From contig NZ_JAMCOJ010000001.1 of NCBI RefSeq assembly GCF_023476645.1, positions 248,001 through 312,000 of the forward strand: a DNA stretch of 64,000 bases, read 5' to 3'. Positions 44,340 to 53,586 of the stretch are shown one piece after another. Every line of letters starts with the position of its first letter. The first letter of the stretch is position 1. The translations under genes were made by a program, and so were the position numbers. The notes under the pieces were generated by a model, which was given only the letters and a program-made list of their open reading frames with translations, did no database searches and was not told where the DNA came from. The DNA comes from Cellulophaga sp. 20_2_10. Its GTDB lineage: Bacteria > Bacteroidota > Bacteroidia > Flavobacteriales > Flavobacteriaceae.

Positions 44340-44487
44340 TTAGTTTTTTTCTATTATTTATTCTCTATTATCTCTTATCTATTTTCTATTCTCTCTCTTC
44401 TCTCTTCTCTATTCTCTATTCTCTATTCTCTCTTCTCTCTTCTCTCTTCTCTCTTCTCTATTCTCTATTCCCTATTCCCTATTTTCT
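44340..44487. repeat. Pyrimidine-rich microsatellite (TTCTCT/ATTCTCT units)
   Basis: About 148 bases consist almost only of C and T, with interspersed A, in variable units such as TTCTCTA and TTCTCTC repeated many times. On the minus strand, in which the pxp operon is transcribed, the downstream RNA would be purine-rich. Such tracts can form triplex DNA and are prone to slippage. It abuts the pxpC stop codon. Confidence 0.88.
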
Positions 44488-45333
44488 CTATATCAAACTA
44501 AAAGCAAGTTCATCTCCCGTAAATTTTTGAGCTAGTGTATTTATGGCCGCACCTGTAAGCTGTAACACTCTTGGGTAACCACCTGTTGTTTGGCAATCTT
44601 TCATTAAAATTATAAGTTGACCAGACGGAGTTAATTGCACCGTTCCTGGTAGCACTACTGATGTTATTATTGATTTTAACCTATTTTCTACCAACTCTGA
44701 CAGTTGATACGCCATTCTACTATTGTTTTTAGACACCGTAAACACCGTATTGAATAGTTTTTTCTGTTGATGAGCATCTAACTTAGTAAACTCAGGACCC
44801 TTATGTACTGTAATAATTTTTTCTTCTAAATAAGTGTTATCTACAGCTAAACTAGCGTAAGACTGGTTTTCTAGAATTTCAACATTATCAATAGGTAAAA
44901 CACCATCTTTTTGCAGAACGTGATGTTTGGTTACGTTATTAAACATACTTCTGCTATTCATAACAGAATCAGTTAAAAATCCACCTAAAACAGCAATATA
45001 ACCTCTAAAACCACTCTTTTTTGTTCCAAAAGAGAGAATATCACCCTTTTTTATAACAATTACACTATCGTTCTTTATAGGTATGCTATTTACTATTGGC
45101 AGAAAATCTCCACCTGTAATACATATTCTGGTGTTAGATAAAAACTGAAGTTTTGGACCTGTCATTGTAAACTCTAAAACGGCTGAATTTGTAGTATTCC
45201 CCAACAAAGAGTTAGCTAGCACGGCAGCTCTTTCATCCATAACACCAGCATAAGGCACTCCGTATTTCTGGTAGCCAAACCTGCCTAAATCTTGCACAGA
45301 AGTATAAAAACCTGTTTGCAACACCTTAACCAT
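44488..45333 (-). CDS. pxpC: 5-oxoprolinase subunit C (biotin-dependent carboxyltransferase-like)
   Basis: PxpC with PxpA and PxpB forms an ATP-dependent 5-oxoprolinase that opens pyroglutamate (5-oxoproline) to glutamate. The 281-residue protein shows the family N-terminus MVKVLQTGFYTSVQDLGRFGYQ and GVPYAGVMDERA, plus the C-terminal CQTTGGYPRV. I chose the ATG at 45333, which overlaps the pxpB stop by 8 bases; an upstream GTG start is less likely. It is last in the operon Nramp-like - pxpA - pxpB - pxpC. Confidence 0.92.
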   Translation of the reverse strand: MVKVLQTGFYTSVQDLGRFGYQKYGVPYAGVMDERAAVLANSLLGNTTNSAVLEFTMTGPKLQFLSNTRICITGGDFLPIVNSIPIKNDSVIVIKKGDILSFGTKKSGFRGYIAVLGGFLTDSVMNSRSMFNNVTKHHVLQKDGVLPIDNVEILENQSYASLAVDNTYLEEKIITVHKGPEFTKLDAHQQKKLFNTVFTVSKNNSRMAYQLSELVENRLKSIITSVVLPGTVQLTPSGQLIILMKDCQTTGGYPRVLQLTGAAINTLAQKFTGDELAFSLI

Positions 45334-46054
45334 TGTAATCCTCACTTTCTATTTGAAAAACACCGGCATTAACCAAGGTTTTAATATCATTATATTTCTT
45401 TTTTGGAACCGAATAAAACTGAATAGCATCTCCTGCTTTAGCAAAACAAGGAACATCTTTAGTTACATCAAAAAAAGTAAGTGGCGAATTCCCAATTATA
45501 TTCCAGCCTCCAGGGCTCTCTACAGGGTAAACCCCGGTTTGGTTACCGCCAATTGCAACTGACCCTTTTTCAACTTTTAAACGAGGTGTTGCCTTTCTGG
45601 GCATTGTTATCTCTTCTGGCAATCCGCCCAAATACAAGAACCCTGGTAAAAAACCAATAAAGTATACGGTGTAAACTGTTTTTGTATGTACTTCTATAAT
45701 TTCATTTACGGTCCTGTTCTTTTCTGCAGCAATCTCTTTTAGATCTATTCCAAATTCATCTTCATAACAAACGGGAATTTTCCAAAGTGTATTATTACTG
45801 TGTATTTTTTTGCTTTTCTGAAGGTATATTTGTTTTAAATTTTCAATCTCCTTTGATAAATTCACTTTAAAGTCATCAAAAACTATTAAAAGAGAATTAT
45901 ACGCTGTTGTTACCTGAATTCCTGATATGTAAGTAGCTTCAATTTTAGAAATAAACGCCAATACATCACGCAAAACATCTTTTGCAATAACTGGCTCCCA
46001 CTCTATTAAAATAGAGGTGTCACCAAATATTTTATAATTTAAATTAGCGGTCAT
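45326..46054 (-). CDS. pxpB: 5-oxoprolinase subunit B
   Basis: This 242-residue subunit resembles the KipI/PxpB allophanate hydrolase subunit 1-like family. Visible marks are PVCYEDEFGIDL, TVYFIGFLPGFLYLGGLPEEITMPRKATPRLKVEKGSVAIGG and SPGGWNIIG, all typical. It overlaps pxpC and follows pxpA after 3 bases. In this system PxpBC forms the catalytic pair with PxpA. Confidence 0.93.
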   Translation of the reverse strand: MTANLNYKIFGDTSILIEWEPVIAKDVLRDVLAFISKIEATYISGIQVTTAYNSLLIVFDDFKVNLSKEIENLKQIYLQKSKKIHSNNTLWKIPVCYEDEFGIDLKEIAAEKNRTVNEIIEVHTKTVYTVYFIGFLPGFLYLGGLPEEITMPRKATPRLKVEKGSVAIGGNQTGVYPVESPGGWNIIGNSPLTFFDVTKDVPCFAKAGDAIQFYSVPKKKYNDIKTLVNAGVFQIESEDYNG

Positions 46055-46057
46055 AAG

Positions 46058-46798
46058 CTATGCAACATCAATATTTAAATCTTCAAATTTATCTTTTAAC
46101 TGCTTAATAATTTCTACGGCATTAGGGTTATCACCGTGTATACAAAAAGTATCTGCCTTTATTTTTTTTATAGACCCTTGTACGGTTATTACTGCTTGAT
46201 TGGCATACATACCGTAAACGTGATTAAATAATAAATCAAAATCTTGCAGAATTGCATTTTTTTGTGACCTAGAAACTAAGGTTAAATCGTCATTGTAATT
46301 ACGATCTGCAAAAGCCTCATACCTAATCTTTACATTTTCTTTTATTGCTATTTTTTCAACTATAGAATTATAAGGAACATATAATTTTACAGGTAAATTA
46401 ATGCTTTTTACAGCTGCTACAACCACTTTGGCAATATTCTCGTCTACCGCAGCCAAATTATACAAAGCGCCGTGTGGTTTTATATGATGTAATGTGGTTT
46501 TCTCCTCTACAATTATGGTTAGTAGGTTTAGCAATTGTTTCTGTATAGAGTTTAATAACTCCTCATTACTAATAGCCATTGCTACTCTTCCAAAATTTTC
46601 TTTATCTGGAAAAGAAGGATGAGCACCTATTTTTACACGGTTTATTTTTGCTAAACGCACAATATGCTTCATTAAATCCATAGTGCCAGCGTGACCACCA
46701 CAAGCAATATTACAGGAAGAAATAAAGGGCATTAATTGCGACTCATTACCAATACCCTCACCAACATCTACATTAATATCTATTGTTTTTACCGTCAT
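46058..46798 (-). CDS. pxpA: 5-oxoprolinase subunit A (LamB/YcsF family)
   Basis: This 246-residue protein is in the LamB/YcsF family. The family start DINVDVGEGIGNE, with SSCNIACGGHAGTM and VKIGAHPSFPDKENFGR, is present, as is IKPHGALYN. It is the component thought to bind and phosphorylate 5-oxoproline for ring opening. The start codon overlaps the stop of the Nramp-like gene by one base (TAATG type junction), which is the strongest coupling in this operon. Confidence 0.93.
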   Translation of the reverse strand: MTVKTIDINVDVGEGIGNESQLMPFISSCNIACGGHAGTMDLMKHIVRLAKINRVKIGAHPSFPDKENFGRVAMAISNEELLNSIQKQLLNLLTIIVEEKTTLHHIKPHGALYNLAAVDENIAKVVVAAVKSINLPVKLYVPYNSIVEKIAIKENVKIRYEAFADRNYNDDLTLVSRSQKNAILQDFDLLFNHVYGMYANQAVITVQGSIKKIKADTFCIHGDNPNAVEIIKQLKDKFEDLNIDVA

Positions 46799-48030
46799 TA
46801 AAATAAGTTTAAAGAGAACACTTTATTTAAGGTTGCTATAGATAGTAAAATACTAATAGCTAGAATAATAAAGCCTAATATATTTTGAGTTATGCTATTT
46901 TTATATGCTCCTAAAACCGACTTTTTATTCATTATCCATAATAAAAAAGCAGCGATAATTGGCAGTAAAATTCCGTTTGCTATCTGAGCAAATTTTATAA
47001 TTTCAATAGGTTTAATTCCGAGTGAAGAAAATAAAACACCTAAAAACAAAATAAACATCCAAACGGCTCTAAATTTTGAAGATTTCAAATTTGTAGACCA
47101 ACCCAAACAACCACAGGTAACATAGGCAGCAGCTAACGGAGCTGTAATTGCACTAGTTATACCAGCAGCAAACAAACCAATTGCTAAAAAATACTTGGCA
47201 AAACTACCAAATAAAGGCTCTAATCCTTTGGCTAAATCTGCAGCCGAATTAATTTCACTACCTTGAATTGCAGCAGCAGATATTATAACACACATAGACA
47301 CAACACCTCCTAAAATAACAGCCACAATGGTATCTTTTCTGGCATATTGTAAATCAGAAACCGATTTCCATTTTTCGCTTACTAATGAAGCGTGCAAAAA
47401 TAAATTATAAGGTACAACAGTTGTTCCTATTAAAGCAATAACAGTTAATATTCCGTCTTTAGGTAAATTTGGTTTAAATATGCCGCTAAAGATTAATGAA
47501 ATGTCTGGTTTAGTTATTATTGCAGTAATTAAAAAAGCCAAACTCATTGCTATTACTAGTGAAATCAATGCTTTTTCTAAAACCTTATAATTACCTATAT
47601 AAAGTAATACAAATGCAATTATACCAATTAAAATGCTTAAATAGTTAAAAGAAAAACGACCTATATGTATATAAGAATCTCCCAATATTGCCTCTAAACC
47701 TAGAATACCACCACTTATATTACCTGCCTCGTAAACTGCATTACCAATAACAATAGCCGAAAGTATAAGTACTATTGTAAACCATTTTGCAATAGGATTT
47801 TTAATCTCTGTTCTAATAATCTCGCTTAACCCTTTTTGAGATACAATACCTACTCTAGCAGACATCTCTTGAAGAACAATTGTTGCAACTATAGAAAGAG
47901 CCATAGCCCATAACAAGGCAAATCCAAAATGCACTCCCGCTAAGGTACACACCGTTATAGTTCCTGGACCAATAAAGGCAGCTGCTATTAACGGACCTGG
48001 ACCAATATTTTTAAACCATTTTTTTATCAT
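46798..48030 (-). CDS. Nramp-fold transporter with atypical metal-site residues
   Basis: This 410-residue, roughly 11-segment membrane protein aligns with Nramp divalent-metal transporters. In canonical Nramps TM1 has DPGN and TM6 has MPH, which bind the metal. Here TM1 has GPGT (21-24) and TM6 has VPY (206-208), so the aspartate, asparagine and methionine are all replaced. It is first in the operon with pxpABC and its stop overlaps the pxpA start. The metal ligands are lost and the partner genes consume 5-oxoproline, so transport of 5-oxoproline or another organic substrate, or of another ion such as Mg, is more likely than Mn/Fe import. This is inference. Confidence 0.86.
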   Translation of the reverse strand: MIKKWFKNIGPGPLIAAAFIGPGTITVCTLAGVHFGFALLWAMALSIVATIVLQEMSARVGIVSQKGLSEIIRTEIKNPIAKWFTIVLILSAIVIGNAVYEAGNISGGILGLEAILGDSYIHIGRFSFNYLSILIGIIAFVLLYIGNYKVLEKALISLVIAMSLAFLITAIITKPDISLIFSGIFKPNLPKDGILTVIALIGTTVVPYNLFLHASLVSEKWKSVSDLQYARKDTIVAVILGGVVSMCVIISAAAIQGSEINSAADLAKGLEPLFGSFAKYFLAIGLFAAGITSAITAPLAAAYVTCGCLGWSTNLKSSKFRAVWMFILFLGVLFSSLGIKPIEIIKFAQIANGILLPIIAAFLLWIMNKKSVLGAYKNSITQNILGFIILAISILLSIATLNKVFSLNLF

Positions 48031-48140
48031 TATTTGGGTTGGTTGGTTAGTCCTGTAAGATAAAAACTTATATCTTCATTACTGTAAAAAAGTAACAAAT
48101 ATTAAAAATAATATAGTATTATGTTTTAGAACAATACAAA

Positions 48141-49676
48141 CTACCCCAGCCAACCTTCTCTGTCCAAACTTCGATATTGTATAGCCTCAGAAATATGATC
48201 TCCCAAAATAGCCTCCGACGCTGCTAAATCTGCAATAGTTCTAGATACTTTTAAAATTCTATCATAAGCTCTGGCAGATAAATTTAAGCGCTCCATTGCG
48301 GTTTTAAGCAATTCTTTAGAAGGCGCATCTAAAGCACAATACTCACGTATTTGTTTGGTATTCATTTGTGCATTATAGTGTATGGTTTCTAAGGCTTCAA
48401 AACGCTGTGTTTGCAATTCTCTTGCTGCTGTTACGCGCTTGCGAATGGTAACACTGCTTTCTCCTTTTCGTTCTTCAGAAAGTTTATCAAAAGGAACCGG
48501 AGTTACTTCTATATGTATATCTATTCGATCTAATAAAGGTCCCGATATTTTACTTAAATACCGTTGCATTTCTGCTGGCGAAGAAGACACTGGTGCATCT
48601 GGATCATTAAAGTAACCTCCCGGACTAGGATTCATACTTGCAACCAACATAAAACTACTTGGGTATGTTACCGTAAAGCGTGCTCTAGCAATGGTTACTT
48701 CTCTATCTTCTATAGGCTGACGCATCACTTCTAGAACTTTACGCTCAAACTCAGGCAGCTCATCTAAGAAAAGAACTCCATTATGAGATAACGATATTTC
48801 TCCTGGTTGTGGGTAACTTCCGCCGCCTACTAAGGCTGCAGAACTAATCGTATGGTGTGGATTTCTAAACGGACGCTGATTCATTAATCCTGCGTTTTTA
48901 ATTTTACCAACCACACTATGTATTTTTGTGGTCTCTAGGGCTTCATGCAAAGTCATTGGAGGTAAAATTGAAGGCAAACGTTTGGCAAGCATTGTTTTTC
49001 CTGAGCCTGGAGGACCAATTAAAATAATATTATGTCCGCCTGCTGCTGCAATTTCCATACTCCGCTTAATGCTTTCCTGTCCTTTTACATCATTAAAATC
49101 GAACTCCGGAAAATCTAAGCTTTTATAGAACTCTTCTCTGGTATCTACTATGGTTTGCTCCAAAGGCACATCTTTATCAAAAAAATCTATAACCTCCGTA
49201 ATATTTTCTACACCATATACTTTTAAACCTGTAACAATGGCTGCTTCTTTTACATTTTGTTTCGGTAGAATAAAGCCTTCAAAACCTTCTTCTTTTGCTT
49301 TTATGGCTATAGGTAACGCACCAGTAATAGGCTGTAAACTTCCGTCTAGAGAAATTTCGCCCATAATAATATACTTTCCTATAGCATCGGATTTAATCTG
49401 ACTAGAAGCACTTAAAATACCTAACGCAAGGGTTAAATCGTATGCAGAGCCTTCTTTGCGTAAATCGGCAGGAGCCATATTAATAGTTATTTTCTTTCCT
49501 GGGATTTTATAGCCATTGTTCTGCAAAGCTGCAGCAATTCTGTAGTTACTTTCTTTAATGGCATTATCTGGCAAACCTACTAAATGGTAGCCAATACCCT
49601 TACTAATATTTACTTCTACTGTAATAGTTGTAGCCTCTACTCCAAATACAGCACTACCAAAAACTTTTGTAAGCAT
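48141..49676 (-). CDS. YifB/ComM-family Mg-chelatase-like AAA+ ATPase
   Basis: This 511-residue protein has an N-terminal Lon-like S5 fold domain (about 1-180), a Mg-chelatase-type AAA+ domain with Walker A GPPGSGKT (221-228) and a C-terminal ChlI-like domain. In naturally competent bacteria its homologue ComM promotes branch migration during transformation; in others the role is less clear. It is monocistronic, with 110 bases upstream of Nramp and 104 bases to the acylase gene. Family assignment is solid. Confidence 0.92.
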   Translation of the reverse strand: MLTKVFGSAVFGVEATTITVEVNISKGIGYHLVGLPDNAIKESNYRIAAALQNNGYKIPGKKITINMAPADLRKEGSAYDLTLALGILSASSQIKSDAIGKYIIMGEISLDGSLQPITGALPIAIKAKEEGFEGFILPKQNVKEAAIVTGLKVYGVENITEVIDFFDKDVPLEQTIVDTREEFYKSLDFPEFDFNDVKGQESIKRSMEIAAAGGHNIILIGPPGSGKTMLAKRLPSILPPMTLHEALETTKIHSVVGKIKNAGLMNQRPFRNPHHTISSAALVGGGSYPQPGEISLSHNGVLFLDELPEFERKVLEVMRQPIEDREVTIARARFTVTYPSSFMLVASMNPSPGGYFNDPDAPVSSSPAEMQRYLSKISGPLLDRIDIHIEVTPVPFDKLSEERKGESSVTIRKRVTAARELQTQRFEALETIHYNAQMNTKQIREYCALDAPSKELLKTAMERLNLSARAYDRILKVSRTIADLAASEAILGDHISEAIQYRSLDREGWLG

Positions 49677-49780
49677 TCATTTTTAATTTTCTTAAAAGTA
49701 AGAAAATTATTCTAAAAATTAACAAGTGTTAATCAGAAAACAGCTATGTAATAATTAACTCTTACTTCGAAAAATAAAAT

Positions 49781-52174
49781 TTACTTCTCTTTTGGTTTAA
49801 AGACCAATAAAGATTTTTTAGTAGATATAATCTCTTCTTTATTCATCATCATTTTACGAAACTCGCCATTGTTATACATTTTAGCTTGGTCGTTGTAATG
49901 AGAACTAAACGGGTTACCAGATTGGCCCGTAGGCAATATACTTATACTATTTTCTATATCAGAAAAATCTATAACCCTACGTGTAGATGGCCCTGATGTT
50001 ACTTTATACTCACCGGTTTCATCATACGTAAAACCCATATTGTTTATTACTTCTTTTGTCCCATTTATAGGAAAAGGACCCACGTTAAAGTATTTACGTA
50101 GTGCTTCTACTTTACCAATAGGATGCTCGTGCTCTAGGGTGTGTATTTTACCCCAAGTCCAAGTAGAGGTATCTTTACCAAACTGCTTTTCCAAGGATGC
50201 AACTGCTTGCTCAAAAGAGATTTGAAAAATATCTTTCGAGGTTTCTATTTTTTCAGTTTCTACATTATCCCACCAAATAGAAGTAGTATTATTCACTAAA
50301 GGCGCAATTAATCTCTTATGAAAATGAGTTGATAATAGTTGTGTAAAAAGCACATCACCCAACTCATCTTTAAACGTGTTTTTAAGCATATAAAACACCC
50401 AACGTTGGTACACACTAGATTCTACACTGTTTACCGTAGCTTCACCCTCCCATTTACTTAAATCGTCTAACAGTTTAATATAGCTTTTATCTAAATTGGT
50501 AATGTCTAAATCTTTAGCCATACTTGTAGCTAAATATGGGTCTACCGAAGAAGTTACATCTGTTATCATTTTAGAAACCGCTTCTTTATCCCAATCGCTT
50601 TTAGGCTTTAACAACTCATCAATTCGTTTTGCTCTATTTTCAGGTAAGTAATATCCAGGAAAAAATCGACCATTAATGGTATCTGGTTGGTTGTTTGCAG
50701 AATAGACATAGTTCCAAGGCGGATTTTCTGCGTGTGGATTTTCAGAAAAATCTAAAAACCCACCACGTTCTTGCTTGCCACTAGCTCCGTTTAAAATAAG
50801 TTTTGTATTGGTGCTATCGGGCATCGTATATAATTTTGCAGTTGCCCACCAAGCTACATTACCTTCTGCATCGCCATACATAATATTTAATCCTGGAGCG
50901 TGTATGTCTTCTAAATGACGCTTAAAAGTGTTCATGGTCTCGGAATGAGACATCCCATACAAAGCACTTAATAATTTGTTTTCTACTTTTGTATAAATCC
51001 ACGAGATAGTAACTGGCTTTTCTCCTGTAACACTAGCTGCAACATCGTTTACAACTGCTCCGTGTCTTGTAGATTTTATCGTAAACTTAATATCATCTTC
51101 TCCTTTTACCTTAATTATTTTTTCTTTGTACGTGTATTTCTCCCAACCATTTTCGGTTTTATACAATGTAGAATCTTGTGGATTTGTTTCTTCAAAATAA
51201 AAATCTACATCGTCATTCTCAAACATAGTTAAACCGTATGCCAATTGGCGACTGTGGGCCAACAGCGGAAAAGGAACACCTGCCAAATGATATCCGTATT
51301 TTTTATATGTAGGCGTACTAATATGAGCCTCGTACCATACAGATGGTTGCGAAAAGCCTATATGCGGATCGTTTGCAAGAATAACATTCCCATTTTTTGT
51401 TTTCTCGGGCGATAAAACCCAGCTATTACTCCCCTCAAACATTGGTAAGGGTAAATCTTTTAAGGCTGAAGTTAATTTTGAAGACAATTCTAGTTGAAGC
51501 GTATCTTTTAAAGGATCGTAATTTTTGATATAGGTTGATGTAGGAATGGTTTCTATAGATAAATCTTGTAAATACGCTACTCCTAACTTCTCTTGTATTG
51601 TAGTTAAAAAAGGATCTGTTTTGTGCGCCATAGCAAAGCTAAAACCAATGTAACCAATGGTATTATACACGTCTTTAAGCTCAAAAGCTCTTTTTTTAAC
51701 TCCCGTTAAATAAAACTCTACTGGAGTTGGACCTTCTTCTATAAACTGATTAATACCATCTAAATAAGCCTGTGTAAGCTGAACATAATCGCTATTAGGA
51801 TCTAAATTAGCTACTGTTTCTTTAGAATAATCATCTATACCTAAAGCTAAAAACAGTTTATCCGTTTCTACTAAATCTTCTCCAAAAATTTCTGATAATT
51901 GACCCGCACTAATACGTCTAAGCAGCTCCATTTGCCACAACCTATCTTGAGCATGAACATACCCTAATGCACGTGTAGCATCTTTTTCACTAACACCATA
52001 TATATGAGGAATTCCGTAAGAATCGTAGTAAACATCTACGTTTTCTGATAAGTTTTTGAGGTTTGCTTCCCCTTCATAAACAGGAGTTAAAGAGTAAAGA
52101 AAAATACAAAGTCCTAACACTAACAATCCTACTATTGGAATTGTTATTTTTAGTATCTTTTTTAATCTGCGCAT
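49781..52174 (-). CDS. Penicillin acylase-family Ntn hydrolase
   Basis: This 797-residue protein is a membrane-anchored (about 9-28) member of the penicillin acylase family, synthesised as one chain that self-cleaves into alpha and beta parts. The predicted N-terminal nucleophile of the beta chain is Ser249 in EGSNSWVL. Related enzymes cleave penicillins, acyl-homoserine lactones or other amides; substrate is not predictable here. The C-terminal region has the expected WTWGKIHTLEH and GPSTRRVIDF segments. It is 85 bases downstream of tilS on the same strand. Confidence 0.9.
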   Translation of the reverse strand: MRRLKKILKITIPIVGLLVLGLCIFLYSLTPVYEGEANLKNLSENVDVYYDSYGIPHIYGVSEKDATRALGYVHAQDRLWQMELLRRISAGQLSEIFGEDLVETDKLFLALGIDDYSKETVANLDPNSDYVQLTQAYLDGINQFIEEGPTPVEFYLTGVKKRAFELKDVYNTIGYIGFSFAMAHKTDPFLTTIQEKLGVAYLQDLSIETIPTSTYIKNYDPLKDTLQLELSSKLTSALKDLPLPMFEGSNSWVLSPEKTKNGNVILANDPHIGFSQPSVWYEAHISTPTYKKYGYHLAGVPFPLLAHSRQLAYGLTMFENDDVDFYFEETNPQDSTLYKTENGWEKYTYKEKIIKVKGEDDIKFTIKSTRHGAVVNDVAASVTGEKPVTISWIYTKVENKLLSALYGMSHSETMNTFKRHLEDIHAPGLNIMYGDAEGNVAWWATAKLYTMPDSTNTKLILNGASGKQERGGFLDFSENPHAENPPWNYVYSANNQPDTINGRFFPGYYLPENRAKRIDELLKPKSDWDKEAVSKMITDVTSSVDPYLATSMAKDLDITNLDKSYIKLLDDLSKWEGEATVNSVESSVYQRWVFYMLKNTFKDELGDVLFTQLLSTHFHKRLIAPLVNNTTSIWWDNVETEKIETSKDIFQISFEQAVASLEKQFGKDTSTWTWGKIHTLEHEHPIGKVEALRKYFNVGPFPINGTKEVINNMGFTYDETGEYKVTSGPSTRRVIDFSDIENSISILPTGQSGNPFSSHYNDQAKMYNNGEFRKMMMNKEEIISTKKSLLVFKPKEK

Positions 52175-52259
52175 AACCTTAGCTTGTTTGCCTAAAGGTA
52201 GAATTAAATTTTATAAATAGAAATCTATTTTTTAATGTAACGAACAAAAAAGACAGTAA

Positions 52260-53567
52260 CTAACCTAATAAACTGATTTTTAAAATACTAGAAACACCAT
52301 CTTTTACACTAAATCTGTTGTCTGCTCTTTTACCAACAACCCAAACAATTTTAGTTCCAGAACACAAAAGCCATTGCTCTTCTTTAGCAACAACACTTAA
52401 TTTTATATCCTTATAATATTTACTTAGTTTCTTTTTTCCTTGTTGTCCAAACGGATAAAAAACGTCTCCTTGCTCCCATTTACGTAACACTAACGGAAAT
52501 TCTAACTTTGTTTTGTCTACATAAATAGTAGCATCATTTACTACATCTAAAGTAGATGCCTTTTCTAATTTTAAAAAAATTGGGTGATCTACGGCTGTTT
52601 GTTCTTTGTTTATTAAATAGATATCAGAACTACGTTCTTTTAGCTCTTGTAACAGCAATACATCTCTATCTTTAACCAATCGGTGAGTTTTAGATAAAAC
52701 CTGCTTACCGCTCATTGTAGTTAGCAAATTAACAACATCTTGCCATTCGGTAAAACCAAACTCATTAAACAGCGCGTACATATACGTTTTAGCCGGCTTG
52801 TATTGTAACAATTCTAAGATCGAAATCTCTGTTACATTCCCTTTCTGCACAAACAATTGCTCTTTAATTTGTTTTATATGATTGCTAGCAAGCGCTGCTG
52901 TTTCTTGTAAATTAGACTGAGTATTCTCAAAATTTTGTAAAAAAGTAGGATGCAACTCTTTTAATACCGGAACAATTTTATGTCGTATTTTATTTCTTAA
53001 ATACTTTGTTTCTTTATTGGTTTGGTCTTCTCTCCAAACTATAGTATTCGCCTCTGCATACGCTACAATTTGTTCTCTTGTAAAAGGTAATAAAGGACGT
53101 GTTGAAAGTTCTGTTTTTGAGGGTATACCAACCAAGCCATCTACACCTGTACCTCTAGAAAGATTAATTAAAAAAGTTTCTAAATTATCGTCTGCTTGGT
53201 GACCTGTAACTACAGTTTTTAAATTGTTTTTTTTTAGTAATTTAGCAAACCACGTGTATCTTAATTCTCTAGCTGCTATTTGAATAGACACTTTATTATC
53301 TGCAACATAACCATTTGTATTAAAATTAGTTACATAAATTTCTTTTTTGAGTTTACTTGCTAATTGTCTTACAAAATCCTCATCACCATCACTAGCAGCA
53401 TCACGTAGTTTAAAATTACAATGTGCTATAGAAAAATCTAAATTACAAAGCGCACATAAATGCGTTAAAACAACACTGTCTACGCCACCACTTACTGCTA
53501 CTAAAAAAGGATATTTTAGCAGTAACGGAAAGTTTGTTTTTATATGATTTTTAAATTCTTCTAACAC
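52260..53567 (-). CDS. tilS: tRNA(Ile)-lysidine synthetase
   Basis: TilS modifies C34 of tRNA-Ile(CAU) to lysidine with ATP and lysine so that it reads AUA. The 435-residue protein has the PP-loop SGGVDS (26-31), TGHQADDNLETFLINLSRG, and a C-terminal TilS domain (FRVHPVVK-like region near 395-435: VGKRADNRFSVKDG). It lies 19 bases after the pabB-like gene, so the two are likely co-transcribed. Confidence 0.95.
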   Translation of the reverse strand: MLEEFKNHIKTNFPLLLKYPFLVAVSGGVDSVVLTHLCALCNLDFSIAHCNFKLRDAASDGDEDFVRQLASKLKKEIYVTNFNTNGYVADNKVSIQIAARELRYTWFAKLLKKNNLKTVVTGHQADDNLETFLINLSRGTGVDGLVGIPSKTELSTRPLLPFTREQIVAYAEANTIVWREDQTNKETKYLRNKIRHKIVPVLKELHPTFLQNFENTQSNLQETAALASNHIKQIKEQLFVQKGNVTEISILELLQYKPAKTYMYALFNEFGFTEWQDVVNLLTTMSGKQVLSKTHRLVKDRDVLLLQELKERSSDIYLINKEQTAVDHPIFLKLEKASTLDVVNDATIYVDKTKLEFPLVLRKWEQGDVFYPFGQQGKKKLSKYYKDIKLSVVAKEEQWLLCSGTKIVWVVGKRADNRFSVKDGVSSILKISLLG

Positions 53568-53586
53568 AATACAAATGTATATAAAG

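Larger units (their letters stand above)
44067..44487. other. 421-base non-coding region between GLPGLI and pxpC genes
   Basis: The region holds the second copy of the 72-bp repeat (44247-44318) as a gene remnant, a tandem 11-bp repeat (44308-44329) and a pyrimidine-rich microsatellite (44340-44487). The remainder (44067-44246) is AT-rich and I see no gene in it. Confidence 0.85.
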
